Below are positions 17,874 to 26,376 of a stretch of DNA of 64,000 nt, piece after piece (the first letter of the stretch is position 1; every line of letters starts with the position of its first letter). The notes below the pieces were generated by a model. It was not told the DNA's origin. It saw nothing but the letters and a program-made list of their open reading frames with translations, and did not search any database. Location: contig QDFQ01000006.1 in assembly GCA_003075315.1 (NCBI GenBank), forward strand, positions 1 to 64,000, given 5' to 3'. A program made the translations under genes and the position numbers. Source of the DNA: Arthrobacter sp. TPD3018 (GTDB taxonomy: Bacteria > Pseudomonadota > Alphaproteobacteria > Sphingomonadales > Sphingomonadaceae).

Positions 17874-18962
17874 GTGACCACCCGCCGCCCCATCGCCTAT
17901 CGCGACGATCTCGAAATCGAGCAGCCCGACGAAGCTGCGCTGACGCGTGAGATCGTGGCTCGAATGGCGGCGACACAGGCTGCTCACGCAGAGCGGCATC
18001 ATCATGCGCACCGAGACGCACATGCGAAGAGCCATGCGATCCTGAAAGGGCGGATGACAGTCCATCAGGATCTGCCTGCCGAATTGGCGCAGGGCATCTT
18101 CGCCCACCCTGGCGAACATGAGATCGTAGCTCGACTGTCATCGGCGCCGGGTGATATTCACAGCGATGCAGTGCCGGCCCCGCGCGGCTTTGCGGTCAAG
18201 GTCATCGGCGTTGGGGGCGAGCGCCTGTCACCCACCCTCGGGGGGGCCAATCAGGATTTCCTGATGGTCAATTTTCCGACGCTCGCCTTTGGTACGATCG
18301 CCAAATACAAGGTCATGCTGGGTCTGCTTGAAAAGAACGCGGACGCGCCTGAGGCGGCGCAGCGGCTGATCGCCGCTGCCGCGCGTGGCGTGAAGGGCGC
18401 TGTGGAGGCGCTAGGCGGCAGCCCTAATGCCACGCTTGACGGACTGGCGCGCGACCATGCGAACATGCTGGGCGAGACATTTTATACGCAGGCGGCAATC
18501 CGCTACGGCGATCATGTTGCGAAACTGTCGCTGGCGCCGGTCGGGGGGGTGGCCGAACTGACCGGACGGCAGGTCGAGGCGGGCTTCTCGACCATGCGTG
18601 ACGCGGTAGTCGACCATTTCCGGCACGCCGGCGCCACATACGAATTACGCGCGCAGCTATGCGTCGACCCGGATACAATGCCGATCGAGGACGCGGCGGT
18701 CCTGTGGGATCCTGCCCTTTCACCGCATCGCGCGATCGCAACGCTGACCTTCCCTCCCCAGGATGCCTATGCCCCGGCCAGACAGGTGCATGGCGACGAC
18801 CATCTCGCCTTCAACCCGTGGAACGGGGTCGCGGCGCATCGGCCGCTCGGCGGCATCATGCGAATCCGCAAGGCAGCGTATGAATCGTCCTCCAGCCAGC
18901 GGCACAGGCTGAATGCCGTGGCTCGGCGCGAACCACGCTCGCTTGATGAAATTCCGGACTGA
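17874..18962 (+). CDS. Catalase-related heme protein (y4iL-like)
   Basis: 362 residues from GTG 17874, shorter than true catalases (about 480 or more). RDAHAK at residues 47-52 supplies a distal-type His, 'VARLSSAPGDIHSDAVPAPRGFAVKVIGV' (about 85-112) matches the catalase 'vRfS...rGfAvK' core, 'NQDFLMVNFPTLAF' follows, and 'FNPWNGVAAHRPLGGIMRIRKAAYESSSSQRHR' closes the domain with a Tyr near the expected heme ligand. Catalase-like proteins of this compact type resemble those that act on fatty-acid hydroperoxides rather than H2O2. First gene of a nine-gene operon with DyP, thioesterase and lipase genes. Family firm; substrate inferred only. Confidence 0.8.
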   Translation: MTTRRPIAYRDDLEIEQPDEAALTREIVARMAATQAAHAERHHHAHRDAHAKSHAILKGRMTVHQDLPAELAQGIFAHPGEHEIVARLSSAPGDIHSDAVPAPRGFAVKVIGVGGERLSPTLGGANQDFLMVNFPTLAFGTIAKYKVMLGLLEKNADAPEAAQRLIAAAARGVKGAVEALGGSPNATLDGLARDHANMLGETFYTQAAIRYGDHVAKLSLAPVGGVAELTGRQVEAGFSTMRDAVVDHFRHAGATYELRAQLCVDPDTMPIEDAAVLWDPALSPHRAIATLTFPPQDAYAPARQVHGDDHLAFNPWNGVAAHRPLGGIMRIRKAAYESSSSQRHRLNAVARREPRSLDEIPD

Positions 18963-18984
18963 TCCGAACCAGAAGGAGCCGTTC

Positions 18985-19680
18985 ATGGCCGACAGTAAAG
19001 ATCCCAGGCTTGATGACGAAACCCGTCTGCAAGAGTTCCGTCGCCTCGCCGCAGAAATCGCCGCCGATGCCCCCACGCTGGCCAGGATCGCGATCGAAGG
19101 CTTGATCCGCAACCACAACCCTCTGTTCAAGGGCACCGCCGGGTCGGCGGGCCGGGCCGGCCGGCAATCGGGCAATGTGTCCGAACTGACTGCAATCGCC
19201 AAACTCAAGCCTGGCGGCGGCGACCGGCTGCGTCGCATCTTCAACCTGACCGGCGGCAATTTCGACGGCGCCCAGAAAGTTTCGACGCTGCATGACATGC
19301 GTTTCGTCCTGTTCGACGACGACACGCGCATCCTGTTCGCTACGGCGTACGACGGTGACTGGGATACCTATATCAACGACTTCGCGACCAAGATCCCTGA
19401 CCTGATGGATCTCTTGTTCGCCAATGTCGAAGGGTGGCCGGGGATTGCCTCGCCTGACGTGAAGGATTTCATCGCCGATCACCAGATCGACGCGGCCGGT
19501 TGGTTCGTCGCCAACCCGCAGGTGACGGTTGTGGACGTGCGGCGGCTGCAGCGGATGGAGACGGCGCTCGATGCCTTCCTCGATACAATGGCCGGCAACA
19601 CCGCTGTGGACCCCGCGACACGGGACGCGCTGGCCCTGCTGTCCAAGCAGGTGTCGGTGCCGCACGGAGTGGATTACTGA
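18985..19680 (+). CDS. DyP-associated protein of unknown function
   Basis: 231 residues from ATG 18985 with AGAAGGAG upstream; 22 bases after the catalase-like stop, and its TGA overlaps the DyP ATG. No named family is recognised with certainty. The stretch 'VSTLHDMRFVLFDDDTRILFATAYDGDWDTYINDFAT' (about 110-145) has the strand-helix pattern of the ferredoxin-like alpha+beta barrel used by DyP-type proteins, but no heme-ligand His/Arg motif is visible. It is cytosolic, with no signal peptide. Tight coupling suggests it works with, or is a subunit or maturation partner of, the downstream peroxidase. Confidence 0.7.
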   Translation: MADSKDPRLDDETRLQEFRRLAAEIAADAPTLARIAIEGLIRNHNPLFKGTAGSAGRAGRQSGNVSELTAIAKLKPGGGDRLRRIFNLTGGNFDGAQKVSTLHDMRFVLFDDDTRILFATAYDGDWDTYINDFATKIPDLMDLLFANVEGWPGIASPDVKDFIADHQIDAAGWFVANPQVTVVDVRRLQRMETALDAFLDTMAGNTAVDPATRDALALLSKQVSVPHGVDY

Positions 19681-21053
19681 TGGGTATCCTCCAGCACCTC
19701 AAGGACCGCTTCCGCCCTGACCGCGTGACGCTGCAGCTGGACGACATTCAGGCGTTGATCCTGCGCGCGCGGCCTGAACCGTATGTCGGCATTCACGCAA
19801 TGCTTCACGTCGACGACGCCGCGGGTGGCCGCGATCTCCTGCGAAGGCTCGCGCCGCATATCCCTGCCGCAGCAGACTGGACCGAAGAGCTGACGGCATG
19901 GACCGGCGTGGCGATCAGTCACGCGGGTCTGAAGGCGCTTGGGGTGCCCGAAGGCTCGCTCGCCAGCTTTCCTCTGTCGTTTCGTCAGGGAATGGCGGCG
20001 CGCGCCGAGCAGCTGCGTGACTCGGGAGAGAATGCTCCCGAGCAATGGGAGGAGGCGTATCGCGACAATCGCTGCCACATCGCGCTCACCATCTTCGCTT
20101 CGGATCAGGCCCGGCTTGACGAAGCCACCGACCGGGCAATGTCCGAATATCATGCATCGAGCGGCGTGACGCTGATCGGAACACATCGTTTCGGAGCCGA
20201 TGCGGATGCCAAGAACCCGTTCGGCTTTCGTGACTCGGTGTCGCAGCCGACCGTCGCGGGTGCCGGGGTCGATCCACAGCCGGGGCAGGAGCGCGCGATC
20301 GCGCCGGGCGAGTTCATCCTGGGCGAGGACAGCGAAACGGGAGCGCCGCTGGAGATACCGCAGCCTGACGCGCTGGGGCGGAACGGTTCCTATGTCGTGC
20401 TGCGCAAGTATGACAGTCGACCGGGCGCATTCAACGATTTCGTGCGCGGCCAGGCAAACGATGAGGCGGCGCAGGAGCTGCTGGCCGCCAAGATGTTCGG
20501 CCGCTGGCGATCGGGGGCACCGCTGATCCTGTCGCCGACCCGCGACGACGAAGAGCTGGGCGCCGATCCGGCCCGGCGCAACGACTTTGATTTCTCGGGC
20601 GACAAGGCGGGAATTGTCTGTCCGCATGGCGCGCACATGCGCCGCCTCAATCCGCGCGGTGAGCGACTGACGATCCTGACCGACGAAAACATCCACCGGA
20701 TCATCCGCCGCTCTTCCACCTTCGGTCCGAAATGGTCGGCCGACCTGACTGCTGCCGACGATGGCGAGGACGATCGCGGCATCTTCTTCATCTTCATCTC
20801 GGCACGTGCGTTCGACACGATCGAGTTTCTGCAGCAGGAATGGATCAATCGCGGTAATTTCATCGACCTGGGGAAGGAGCGTGATCCTGTGGTCGGCCTG
20901 CATGAGGAACCCGGACGCTTCACCGTGCCTGCCGAGCCGGTTCGTCGCCGTATAGACGGTGTCACCACGTACAACCGGCTGCGTGGCGGCGAATATATGT
21001 TCATGCCTTCGCTCACCGCTTTGCGATGGATCGCGGCAGGATCGTGGAACTGA
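19680..21053 (+). CDS. DyP-type heme peroxidase
   Basis: 457 residues from ATG 19680 (TGATG overlap with the previous gene). The distal motif, usually GxxDG, reads GFRDS in 'NPFGFRDSVSQPTV' (about 180), so the catalytic Asp is kept but the final Gly is Ser. The proximal heme-ligand His lies in CPHGAHMRRLNPR (about 315), and the family 'GIFFIFISARAFDTIEFLQQEWINRG' region is intact. No Tat signal, so it acts in the cytoplasm. DyP enzymes reduce H2O2 or organic hydroperoxides and oxidise bulky substrates. Operon partners (patatin, thioesterase) point to lipid-derived peroxides. Confidence 0.9.
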   Translation: MGILQHLKDRFRPDRVTLQLDDIQALILRARPEPYVGIHAMLHVDDAAGGRDLLRRLAPHIPAAADWTEELTAWTGVAISHAGLKALGVPEGSLASFPLSFRQGMAARAEQLRDSGENAPEQWEEAYRDNRCHIALTIFASDQARLDEATDRAMSEYHASSGVTLIGTHRFGADADAKNPFGFRDSVSQPTVAGAGVDPQPGQERAIAPGEFILGEDSETGAPLEIPQPDALGRNGSYVVLRKYDSRPGAFNDFVRGQANDEAAQELLAAKMFGRWRSGAPLILSPTRDDEELGADPARRNDFDFSGDKAGIVCPHGAHMRRLNPRGERLTILTDENIHRIIRRSSTFGPKWSADLTAADDGEDDRGIFFIFISARAFDTIEFLQQEWINRGNFIDLGKERDPVVGLHEEPGRFTVPAEPVRRRIDGVTTYNRLRGGEYMFMPSLTALRWIAAGSWN

Positions 21054-21054
21054 G

Positions 21055-21504
21055 ATGCCTGACCATGGTCCGGGCCGCTACGTTGAATATCGGCATCCGA
21101 TCAGGGTCGGTCCGGGAGCGATCGACGATCTCGATCATGTGAACAACGCCATCTATCTCATGTGGATGCAAGAAGCGGTCAACGCCTATTGGCGCAAGAC
21201 CGCGCCGCCAGAACAGGTAGAGACGCTCGCCTGGATCGCGCACCGTCATGACGTGGTCTATCACAGGCCCGCCGTGCTGCACGATCTGATCGTCGCCGTA
21301 GTGCGCGTCATTGGTCATCAAGGATGTCGTGCCCACTTTGAAACTCGCTTCGAGCGAAACGGCGAAGACGTTGCCATAGTTGAGTCTACGCTGGTGTGCA
21401 TCGATCGCGGGTCCAGGCAACTTGTGCGTATTCGTCCCGATCTTGCTCAGCATTTCTATCTTCGTGACACTGAAGCAACTACGGCTAGTGGAGCCATGCG
21501 ATGA
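21055..21504 (+). CDS. Hotdog-fold acyl-CoA thioesterase (YbgC/4HBT type)
   Basis: 149 residues from ATG 21055, two bases after the DyP stop. 'VGPGAIDDLDHVNNAIYLMWMQEA' holds the conserved Asp and His-Val-Asn-Asn of the 4-hydroxybenzoyl-CoA thioesterase family, and 'VVYHRPAVLHDLIVAVVRV' continues the hotdog sheet. Such enzymes hydrolyse acyl-CoA or acyl-ACP thioesters in the cytoplasm. Placed between a peroxidase and a phospholipase, it may process or recycle fatty acyl groups. It overlaps the patatin gene by four bases. Confidence 0.85.
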   Translation: MPDHGPGRYVEYRHPIRVGPGAIDDLDHVNNAIYLMWMQEAVNAYWRKTAPPEQVETLAWIAHRHDVVYHRPAVLHDLIVAVVRVIGHQGCRAHFETRFERNGEDVAIVESTLVCIDRGSRQLVRIRPDLAQHFYLRDTEATTASGAMR

Positions 21505-22664
21505 CCAGACAGATCCTCCGCGCCGTTACGATAGCCGCAATGGCGTTTGTCAGTGGATGTACCACGGTGGAGCGCGTGCCGTTCACCGGGGCGCAAAGTG
21601 CCGCGGCCGCTATTGCCGGTGCGCCGGACGTCCGTTTCTGGGCGGATCTGCCGGATGCCGCGCAGCGGATGCGACCCGATGTGCCGGCCGGGCAGCCGGT
21701 AACGATGCTGGCCCTTTCGGGTGGTGCTGACGAGGGTGCCTATGGCGCCGGTGTGCTCAACGGCTGGACGCAGAGCGGCACGCGTCCGGAGTTCAGCGTT
21801 GTCACCGGGGTCAGCACCGGGGCATTGATCGCTCCCTTTGCCTTTCTGGGCAAGGAAGGCGATGCATCGATCGCCCGGTTTTACACCAGCGTATCCGCAA
21901 GGGACATCTTCCATCCCCGCTTCCCACTTGCGATACCGGGATCGACCAGTGTCGCCTCCACCGCACCGCTTGCGAAACTGATCGCACGTGAGGTGACACC
22001 GGAACTTGTAGCGCGCATCGCGGAGGAGCAGGCCAAGGGGCGCCGCCTGTTCGTCGCCACCGCCAATCTCGACGCGCAACGCAGCGTGATCTGGGATATG
22101 GGGGCAATCGCCGCCAGCATGTTGCCGGACAAGGTCGAGCTGTTCCGGCGGGTATTGCTGGCATCGTCGTCCATTCCTGTGGTGTTTCCCCCGGTGGTGA
22201 TCGACGCGTCCAGCAACGGGGCGCCCGTACGCGAGCTTCATGCCGATGGCGGGACGACCGCTGGCATCCTCGCAATCCCGCCGCAGCTCGCGGTCAGCGA
22301 CGCGCCGATCGGGGACGCCGCCCGGCTGCACGTCTACCTGTTGATGAACAGCAGGCTTGGCGGCGATTTTCAGATGGTGACGCCGCGGCTCGTCCCGATC
22401 CTGAAGCGCGCCTTCGCGCTCAACCAGCAGGCAGCGCTGCTGACACTGGCGGAAACCAGCTACGTCTACGCGCATCGCCACGGCATCGACTGGAACTTGA
22501 CGTTCATCGGGAACGACGTCGCACCCAGCGACCGCCTGTTCGAGAAGACCTACATGCGACGCCTGTACGCCTATGGCGTCGAGCGGGGACGCACTGGTTC
22601 GTGGCGCAAGACGCCGCCCACCCCGGCCGATCTTGCCGTCGCGGATCGTCTCGATCATCAATAG
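21501..22664 (+). CDS. Patatin-like phospholipase lipoprotein
   Basis: 387 residues. The N-terminus is a type II signal peptide with lipobox FVSGC, so the protein is membrane-anchored in the periplasm or outer membrane. The patatin catalytic elements are all present: oxyanion loop SGGADEGAYGAG (about 75), nucleophile Ser in GVSTGA (about 105), and the dyad Asp in HADGGTT (about 247). Patatins remove fatty acids from phospholipids. ATGA overlap with the thioesterase gene shows translational coupling. The substrate is presumably envelope lipid. Length is normal for the group. Confidence 0.9.
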   Translation: MTRQILRAVTIAAMAFVSGCTTVERVPFTGAQSAAAAIAGAPDVRFWADLPDAAQRMRPDVPAGQPVTMLALSGGADEGAYGAGVLNGWTQSGTRPEFSVVTGVSTGALIAPFAFLGKEGDASIARFYTSVSARDIFHPRFPLAIPGSTSVASTAPLAKLIAREVTPELVARIAEEQAKGRRLFVATANLDAQRSVIWDMGAIAASMLPDKVELFRRVLLASSSIPVVFPPVVIDASSNGAPVRELHADGGTTAGILAIPPQLAVSDAPIGDAARLHVYLLMNSRLGGDFQMVTPRLVPILKRAFALNQQAALLTLAETSYVYAHRHGIDWNLTFIGNDVAPSDRLFEKTYMRRLYAYGVERGRTGSWRKTPPTPADLAVADRLDHQ

Positions 22665-22754
22665 AACAGGATCATCGCGGTCGTGGTTCGTCGATTGCCG
22701 CGTATGGCCGGGATGACAGAATTGACGATGATCGGGGGCTGGGCAGGGTTCGGG

Positions 22755-24227
22755 ATGGCACGCGCGACAATAATCGCGGCATCGCTGATGCCAATCGCTG
22801 CCGGCGCGGCAGCACAGGACGTCGCCATGACGTTCGATGCGGCAAGCCGACGCCTGGAGACGACCTCGCCAGCGCTGGCGGCCGCCGACCACGCAGAAGA
22901 TGCGGCGCGCGAAACGGCAGCCGCGGTAGCGACGCTCAGGCGTCCGGTCGTTACCGCGTCGGCGCAGTACATTGAATATCAGAAGACGCTGGCGGTCGAT
23001 CTGACCGGACAGAAAGAGGATGCGCGCGATGCGACGCAGGATTTCCTGTCCGGCATCCCGATGACCGTCCCGCCTGCGTTTCAGCAGATTGCATCCGACA
23101 TCGTGGGCAGGATCGGGCAGGCTTTGCCCGGCCTGTTCACCGCGATCCCCGACCAGCTGAGCTATCGCTACCGTGACGATGTGTTCCGTCCAACGGTGCA
23201 GGGGGTACTGCCGCTCTATTCCGGCGGAGCGATACCTGCGATCCAGCGCGGCGCCCGCGCAGCCGCTGAGATCGCCGCGGCGCGCGCGGCGCAAGGGCGC
23301 GACCTCGCGCAGCTCAACCTCATCCGCGTCTATTTCGGCGAACAGGCCGCTGCGGCGCTCGCCGCGTCGGCGCGGGAAAGCCGCGACGCACTCGACCGGC
23401 TGCTGTCGGACGTTCGCAAAATGGAGGCCGCGGGGGTCGTTGCTCACGCGCGCACGCTCGAGGCGCAGGTCGCGCGCGACAGCGCCGAGCGAACCTGGCA
23501 GCGCGCCGCGATCGCCCACGATGGCGCCCGGGACGACCTTGCCCGCCTGCTTGAGGTGGACCGGGTACGCCCCACCACCGGTCTCTTTGTCGTCAGTCAT
23601 CCGCTTGCGCCCGCGGGCAGCTTCACCGGCGGCGAGGCAAGATTACCACAGACGCGGCAGGCCGACGCGGCAGGTGCGGTCGCCCGCGCCGGCGTGGATC
23701 TTGCGAGATCGCGCTACCGCCCGCAGGCGTTCGCGTTCGGCGAATACAATCTCAACCGATCGAATGCATTGCCGACCGAGCCTGACTGGGTGGCCGGAGT
23801 CGGCGTGCGCTACACATTGCTGTCCAACGTCGATCGTCGCCATGCCCTGAACGCAGCAAAGGCAAACGCCGCGGCCGCCGACGATGCCGCGCGTGAAGCG
23901 CGCAAGAGCGCGATTACCGCGACGTTGCGCGCGTGGGATCTGGTCGAATCGGCACGGCGCGCCTTTCTGCTGACCGACAGTTCGCTCGCGGCTGCACAGG
24001 AGAATTTGCGAGTGCAGGAGATTGCGTTCCGCGAGGGAGAAGCAACGATGACCGCGGTGCTGGCCGCGGAAGCCGCCCTTGCCACGGCCCGCACGCAGCG
24101 GGCGGCGATCGCCTATGAATATGACCTCGCGCTGGCGGCGCTCCTGTCGGCATCGGGCCAACTCGATACGTTCGCGGATCATATCGCCGGCGCCGACATC
24201 CATCTGCCCACGGATGCCCGCCCATGA
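22755..24227 (+). CDS. TolC-family outer-membrane efflux protein
   Basis: 490 residues from ATG 22755, which gives a signal peptide ending AAGAAAQD; a GTG at 22683 is in frame but gives an unlikely leader. Two long coiled-coil regions with heptad Ala/Arg patterns repeat about every 200 residues, as in TolC, and 'QLNLIRVYFGEQAAAALAASARESRDALDRLL' is a typical helix of the tunnel. TolC trimers form the outer-membrane exit duct of tripartite pumps. It is followed with overlap by a HlyD-type adaptor, forming an efflux cassette. Confidence 0.88.
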   Translation: MARATIIAASLMPIAAGAAAQDVAMTFDAASRRLETTSPALAAADHAEDAARETAAAVATLRRPVVTASAQYIEYQKTLAVDLTGQKEDARDATQDFLSGIPMTVPPAFQQIASDIVGRIGQALPGLFTAIPDQLSYRYRDDVFRPTVQGVLPLYSGGAIPAIQRGARAAAEIAAARAAQGRDLAQLNLIRVYFGEQAAAALAASARESRDALDRLLSDVRKMEAAGVVAHARTLEAQVARDSAERTWQRAAIAHDGARDDLARLLEVDRVRPTTGLFVVSHPLAPAGSFTGGEARLPQTRQADAAGAVARAGVDLARSRYRPQAFAFGEYNLNRSNALPTEPDWVAGVGVRYTLLSNVDRRHALNAAKANAAAADDAAREARKSAITATLRAWDLVESARRAFLLTDSSLAAAQENLRVQEIAFREGEATMTAVLAAEAALATARTQRAAIAYEYDLALAALLSASGQLDTFADHIAGADIHLPTDARP

Positions 24228-25240
24228 CCGATCCGGCAGTCGACGTCGATCCTGCCGCCCACTCGCGCCGCGCGCGCTGGTTGCTGTGGATCGGCATCGC
24301 CGTCGTCGTCGTAATCGTCGGCCTCGGGCTGTGGCTGGCGAGCCGTCCCGCGCCCGAACAATGGCAAGGCGAGGTGGAGGCAGATGAGATCAATGTTGCC
24401 ACCAAGGCGCTGGCTCGTGTGGAGACGCTGGCGGTGGACGAGGGCGACCGGGTCCGCCGCGGGCAGGTGATGGCGATCCTGTCGGCGCCGGAGATCGATG
24501 GTGGTCAGCAGCAGGCGCAGGCGGCGCTCGACAGCGCACGGGCGCTGCAATCGGTGGCGATCGAGGGGGCCAGGGCGGAAGACCTGACCTCGTTGCGTTC
24601 CACCTGGCTGGCGGCACAGGCGACGGCCGACCTGGCCGCGGTGTCGAGCCGCCGTGCCGACACGCTTTATGCGCAAGGTGTTATCGCCGCGCAGCGCCGC
24701 GACGAGGCTCATGCCGCGCGCGACAGCACCGGCCGTGCGGCGGAGGCGACAAAGGCCCAGTACGACAAGGCACGCGCCGGCATCAGGCCGCAAAATCGCA
24801 CGATCGCCGACGCGCAGGTCCGCGCCGCCAGAGCCGCGACCGCGACCGCTGCCGCATTGGAGCGCGAGAAGCGGCTCGTGTCTCCGATCGACGGCGAGGT
24901 GTCACGCCGGTTGCTGCGCCCCGGCGAGATCGTGAGCCCGATCCTGCCGGCGTTTCAGGTGATCGACGTCGATCACCCGCACGTTGCGTTGACCGTGCGC
25001 GAAGATGCCTATCACGGACTGACCCCCGGTCGCCTTCTCGTCGGCCACGTCCCGGCGCTCGGCCGCGACCTACGGTTCCGGATCAGCCACATTGCGCCGC
25101 AAGGCAGTTTTGCAACATGGCGCGCCACGCGCCAGTCGCGCGGCTATGACGTCCGCGCGTTCGAGGTCACGCTGAAACCCGAAGGCGGGGCGCAAGGGTT
25201 GCGGCCGGGCATGAGCGTCCTGTTCGAACCGCCGGCGTGA
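24224..25240 (+). CDS. HlyD-family periplasmic adaptor
   Basis: 338 residues; one N-terminal membrane anchor (about 22-44), then a biotinyl-lipoyl half (WQGEVEADEINVATKALARVETLAVDEGDRVRRGQ), a long coiled-coil hairpin (about 90-205), and the second lipoyl half (LVSPIDGEVSRRLLRPGEIV). This order resembles YbhG/YhiI-type adaptors that serve ABC-2 exporters. It should bridge the ABC-2 permeases in the inner membrane and TolC in the outer membrane. ATGA overlaps at its start and GTGA at its end tie it to its neighbours. Confidence 0.9.
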   Translation: MTDPAVDVDPAAHSRRARWLLWIGIAVVVVIVGLGLWLASRPAPEQWQGEVEADEINVATKALARVETLAVDEGDRVRRGQVMAILSAPEIDGGQQQAQAALDSARALQSVAIEGARAEDLTSLRSTWLAAQATADLAAVSSRRADTLYAQGVIAAQRRDEAHAARDSTGRAAEATKAQYDKARAGIRPQNRTIADAQVRAARAATATAAALEREKRLVSPIDGEVSRRLLRPGEIVSPILPAFQVIDVDHPHVALTVREDAYHGLTPGRLLVGHVPALGRDLRFRISHIAPQGSFATWRATRQSRGYDVRAFEVTLKPEGGAQGLRPGMSVLFEPPA

Positions 25241-26376
25241 CGCCCGCGATGGTCACCCTGTATAATGCGTGCCGGGCCGAATGGGGCCGCATCATTTCGA
25301 CGCCCGTCGATCTGGCGTTGCTGACTGTCATGCCGCTAATCTTGCTGGGCGCGATGGCAGCGATGCTATCTGCCGGATCGCCGCACCATTTGCCCACCGT
25401 CATTGTAGATCGTGACGGCGGCGTGCTGGCCCGGCGCATCGTGCGCGACATCGACGCCTCCCCAGGCCTGCGGATTGTCGGCCGGGTGCCCGACGTCGCT
25501 GCCGCGGTGACGATGATGCGGCGCGAACAGGCGGTCGCCGCCGTGGTGATCCCCCGGGGCGTCGGAACCCGTAATGCCGGTCGCGCCCCGGTCGAGATAT
25601 TCCATCAGGCGGCGTTCCTGTCGACGGGGGCACTCGCGGCGACGAACCTGCGCGTTGCAGTCGCCGCCACGCTGGCGCAGTACGGGGCGTCCACCCACGG
25701 CCTGGCGGGACTGGCCGCGATCGATCCGGCGTTGCTGCCCGGCGTGCAGGTGACGGTGCTCGGCAATCCATCGCTCAGCCTGGAATGGTATCTAGGACTG
25801 CTGCTGGGCCCGGGGGTGTTGCACCTGCTGATCGCGGTTGCCTGCGTAGGAAGCATCGGGGTGCTGATGAACGATGGCTCGTTCGCCGCGTTCGCCGTAC
25901 GGGGTGGCGTTGCGGCAACGCTGGCCGGGCGGCTTTCTCCTCATGTGATTGCGGGAACGTTCTGGGGTGTTGCGTGGCTGCTATGGCTCACGCTCGCACA
26001 AGGCTATCGCGCAGACGGATCGCTGCTGCTGATCGTGGCGGGGCAAGCATTGCTGTTCGTCGCCACCGCGGCGGTCGCGCTATTGCTCGTCGCTGCAACG
26101 CGCAGCATTGCCACCGCCTTGTCGGGCGCTGTCATCGTTGCGGGATCGGCGCTCGCCTATTCGGGCGCTTCGCTGCCGATCGATGGCGCGGGCCTGTTCG
26201 CGCGGGTCTGGCACCAGGTGTTGCCGCTGACCCACTACATGACGCTGCAGATGGATCAGGTGCTTGGTGCCTCCGCCGGGCCGTTCCTGAAGGCAGCGGG
26301 AACGCTGCTGCTGTATCCGCTGGTCGCAGGCGGCCTGGGCATAATCCTTATCCGCCGTGACCGGGAAGGCCGATGA
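25237..26376 (+). CDS. ABC-2 type transporter permease (first of pair)
   Basis: 379 residues from GTG 25237 (overlaps the adaptor stop); ATG 25249 is an alternative. One N-terminal helix, a periplasmic domain of about 140 residues, then five C-terminal helices: the YbhR/YbhS arrangement of ABC-2 permeases. 'LPTVIVDRDGGVLARRIVRDIDASPGLRIVG' is the typical extracellular domain start. Such permeases normally pair with a cytoplasmic ATPase, but none is encoded here. Together with the next gene it would form a heterodimeric channel. Confidence 0.87.
   Translation: MTPAMVTLYNACRAEWGRIISTPVDLALLTVMPLILLGAMAAMLSAGSPHHLPTVIVDRDGGVLARRIVRDIDASPGLRIVGRVPDVAAAVTMMRREQAVAAVVIPRGVGTRNAGRAPVEIFHQAAFLSTGALAATNLRVAVAATLAQYGASTHGLAGLAAIDPALLPGVQVTVLGNPSLSLEWYLGLLLGPGVLHLLIAVACVGSIGVLMNDGSFAAFAVRGGVAATLAGRLSPHVIAGTFWGVAWLLWLTLAQGYRADGSLLLIVAGQALLFVATAAVALLLVAATRSIATALSGAVIVAGSALAYSGASLPIDGAGLFARVWHQVLPLTHYMTLQMDQVLGASAGPFLKAAGTLLLYPLVAGGLGIILIRRDREGR

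Noticed and set aside
21456..23600. 714-residue minus-strand open frame
   Set aside because: It is antisense to the patatin and TolC genes, which have complete motifs; the frame is rich in Arg/His/Gly and has no family signal, as expected from high-GC antisense.
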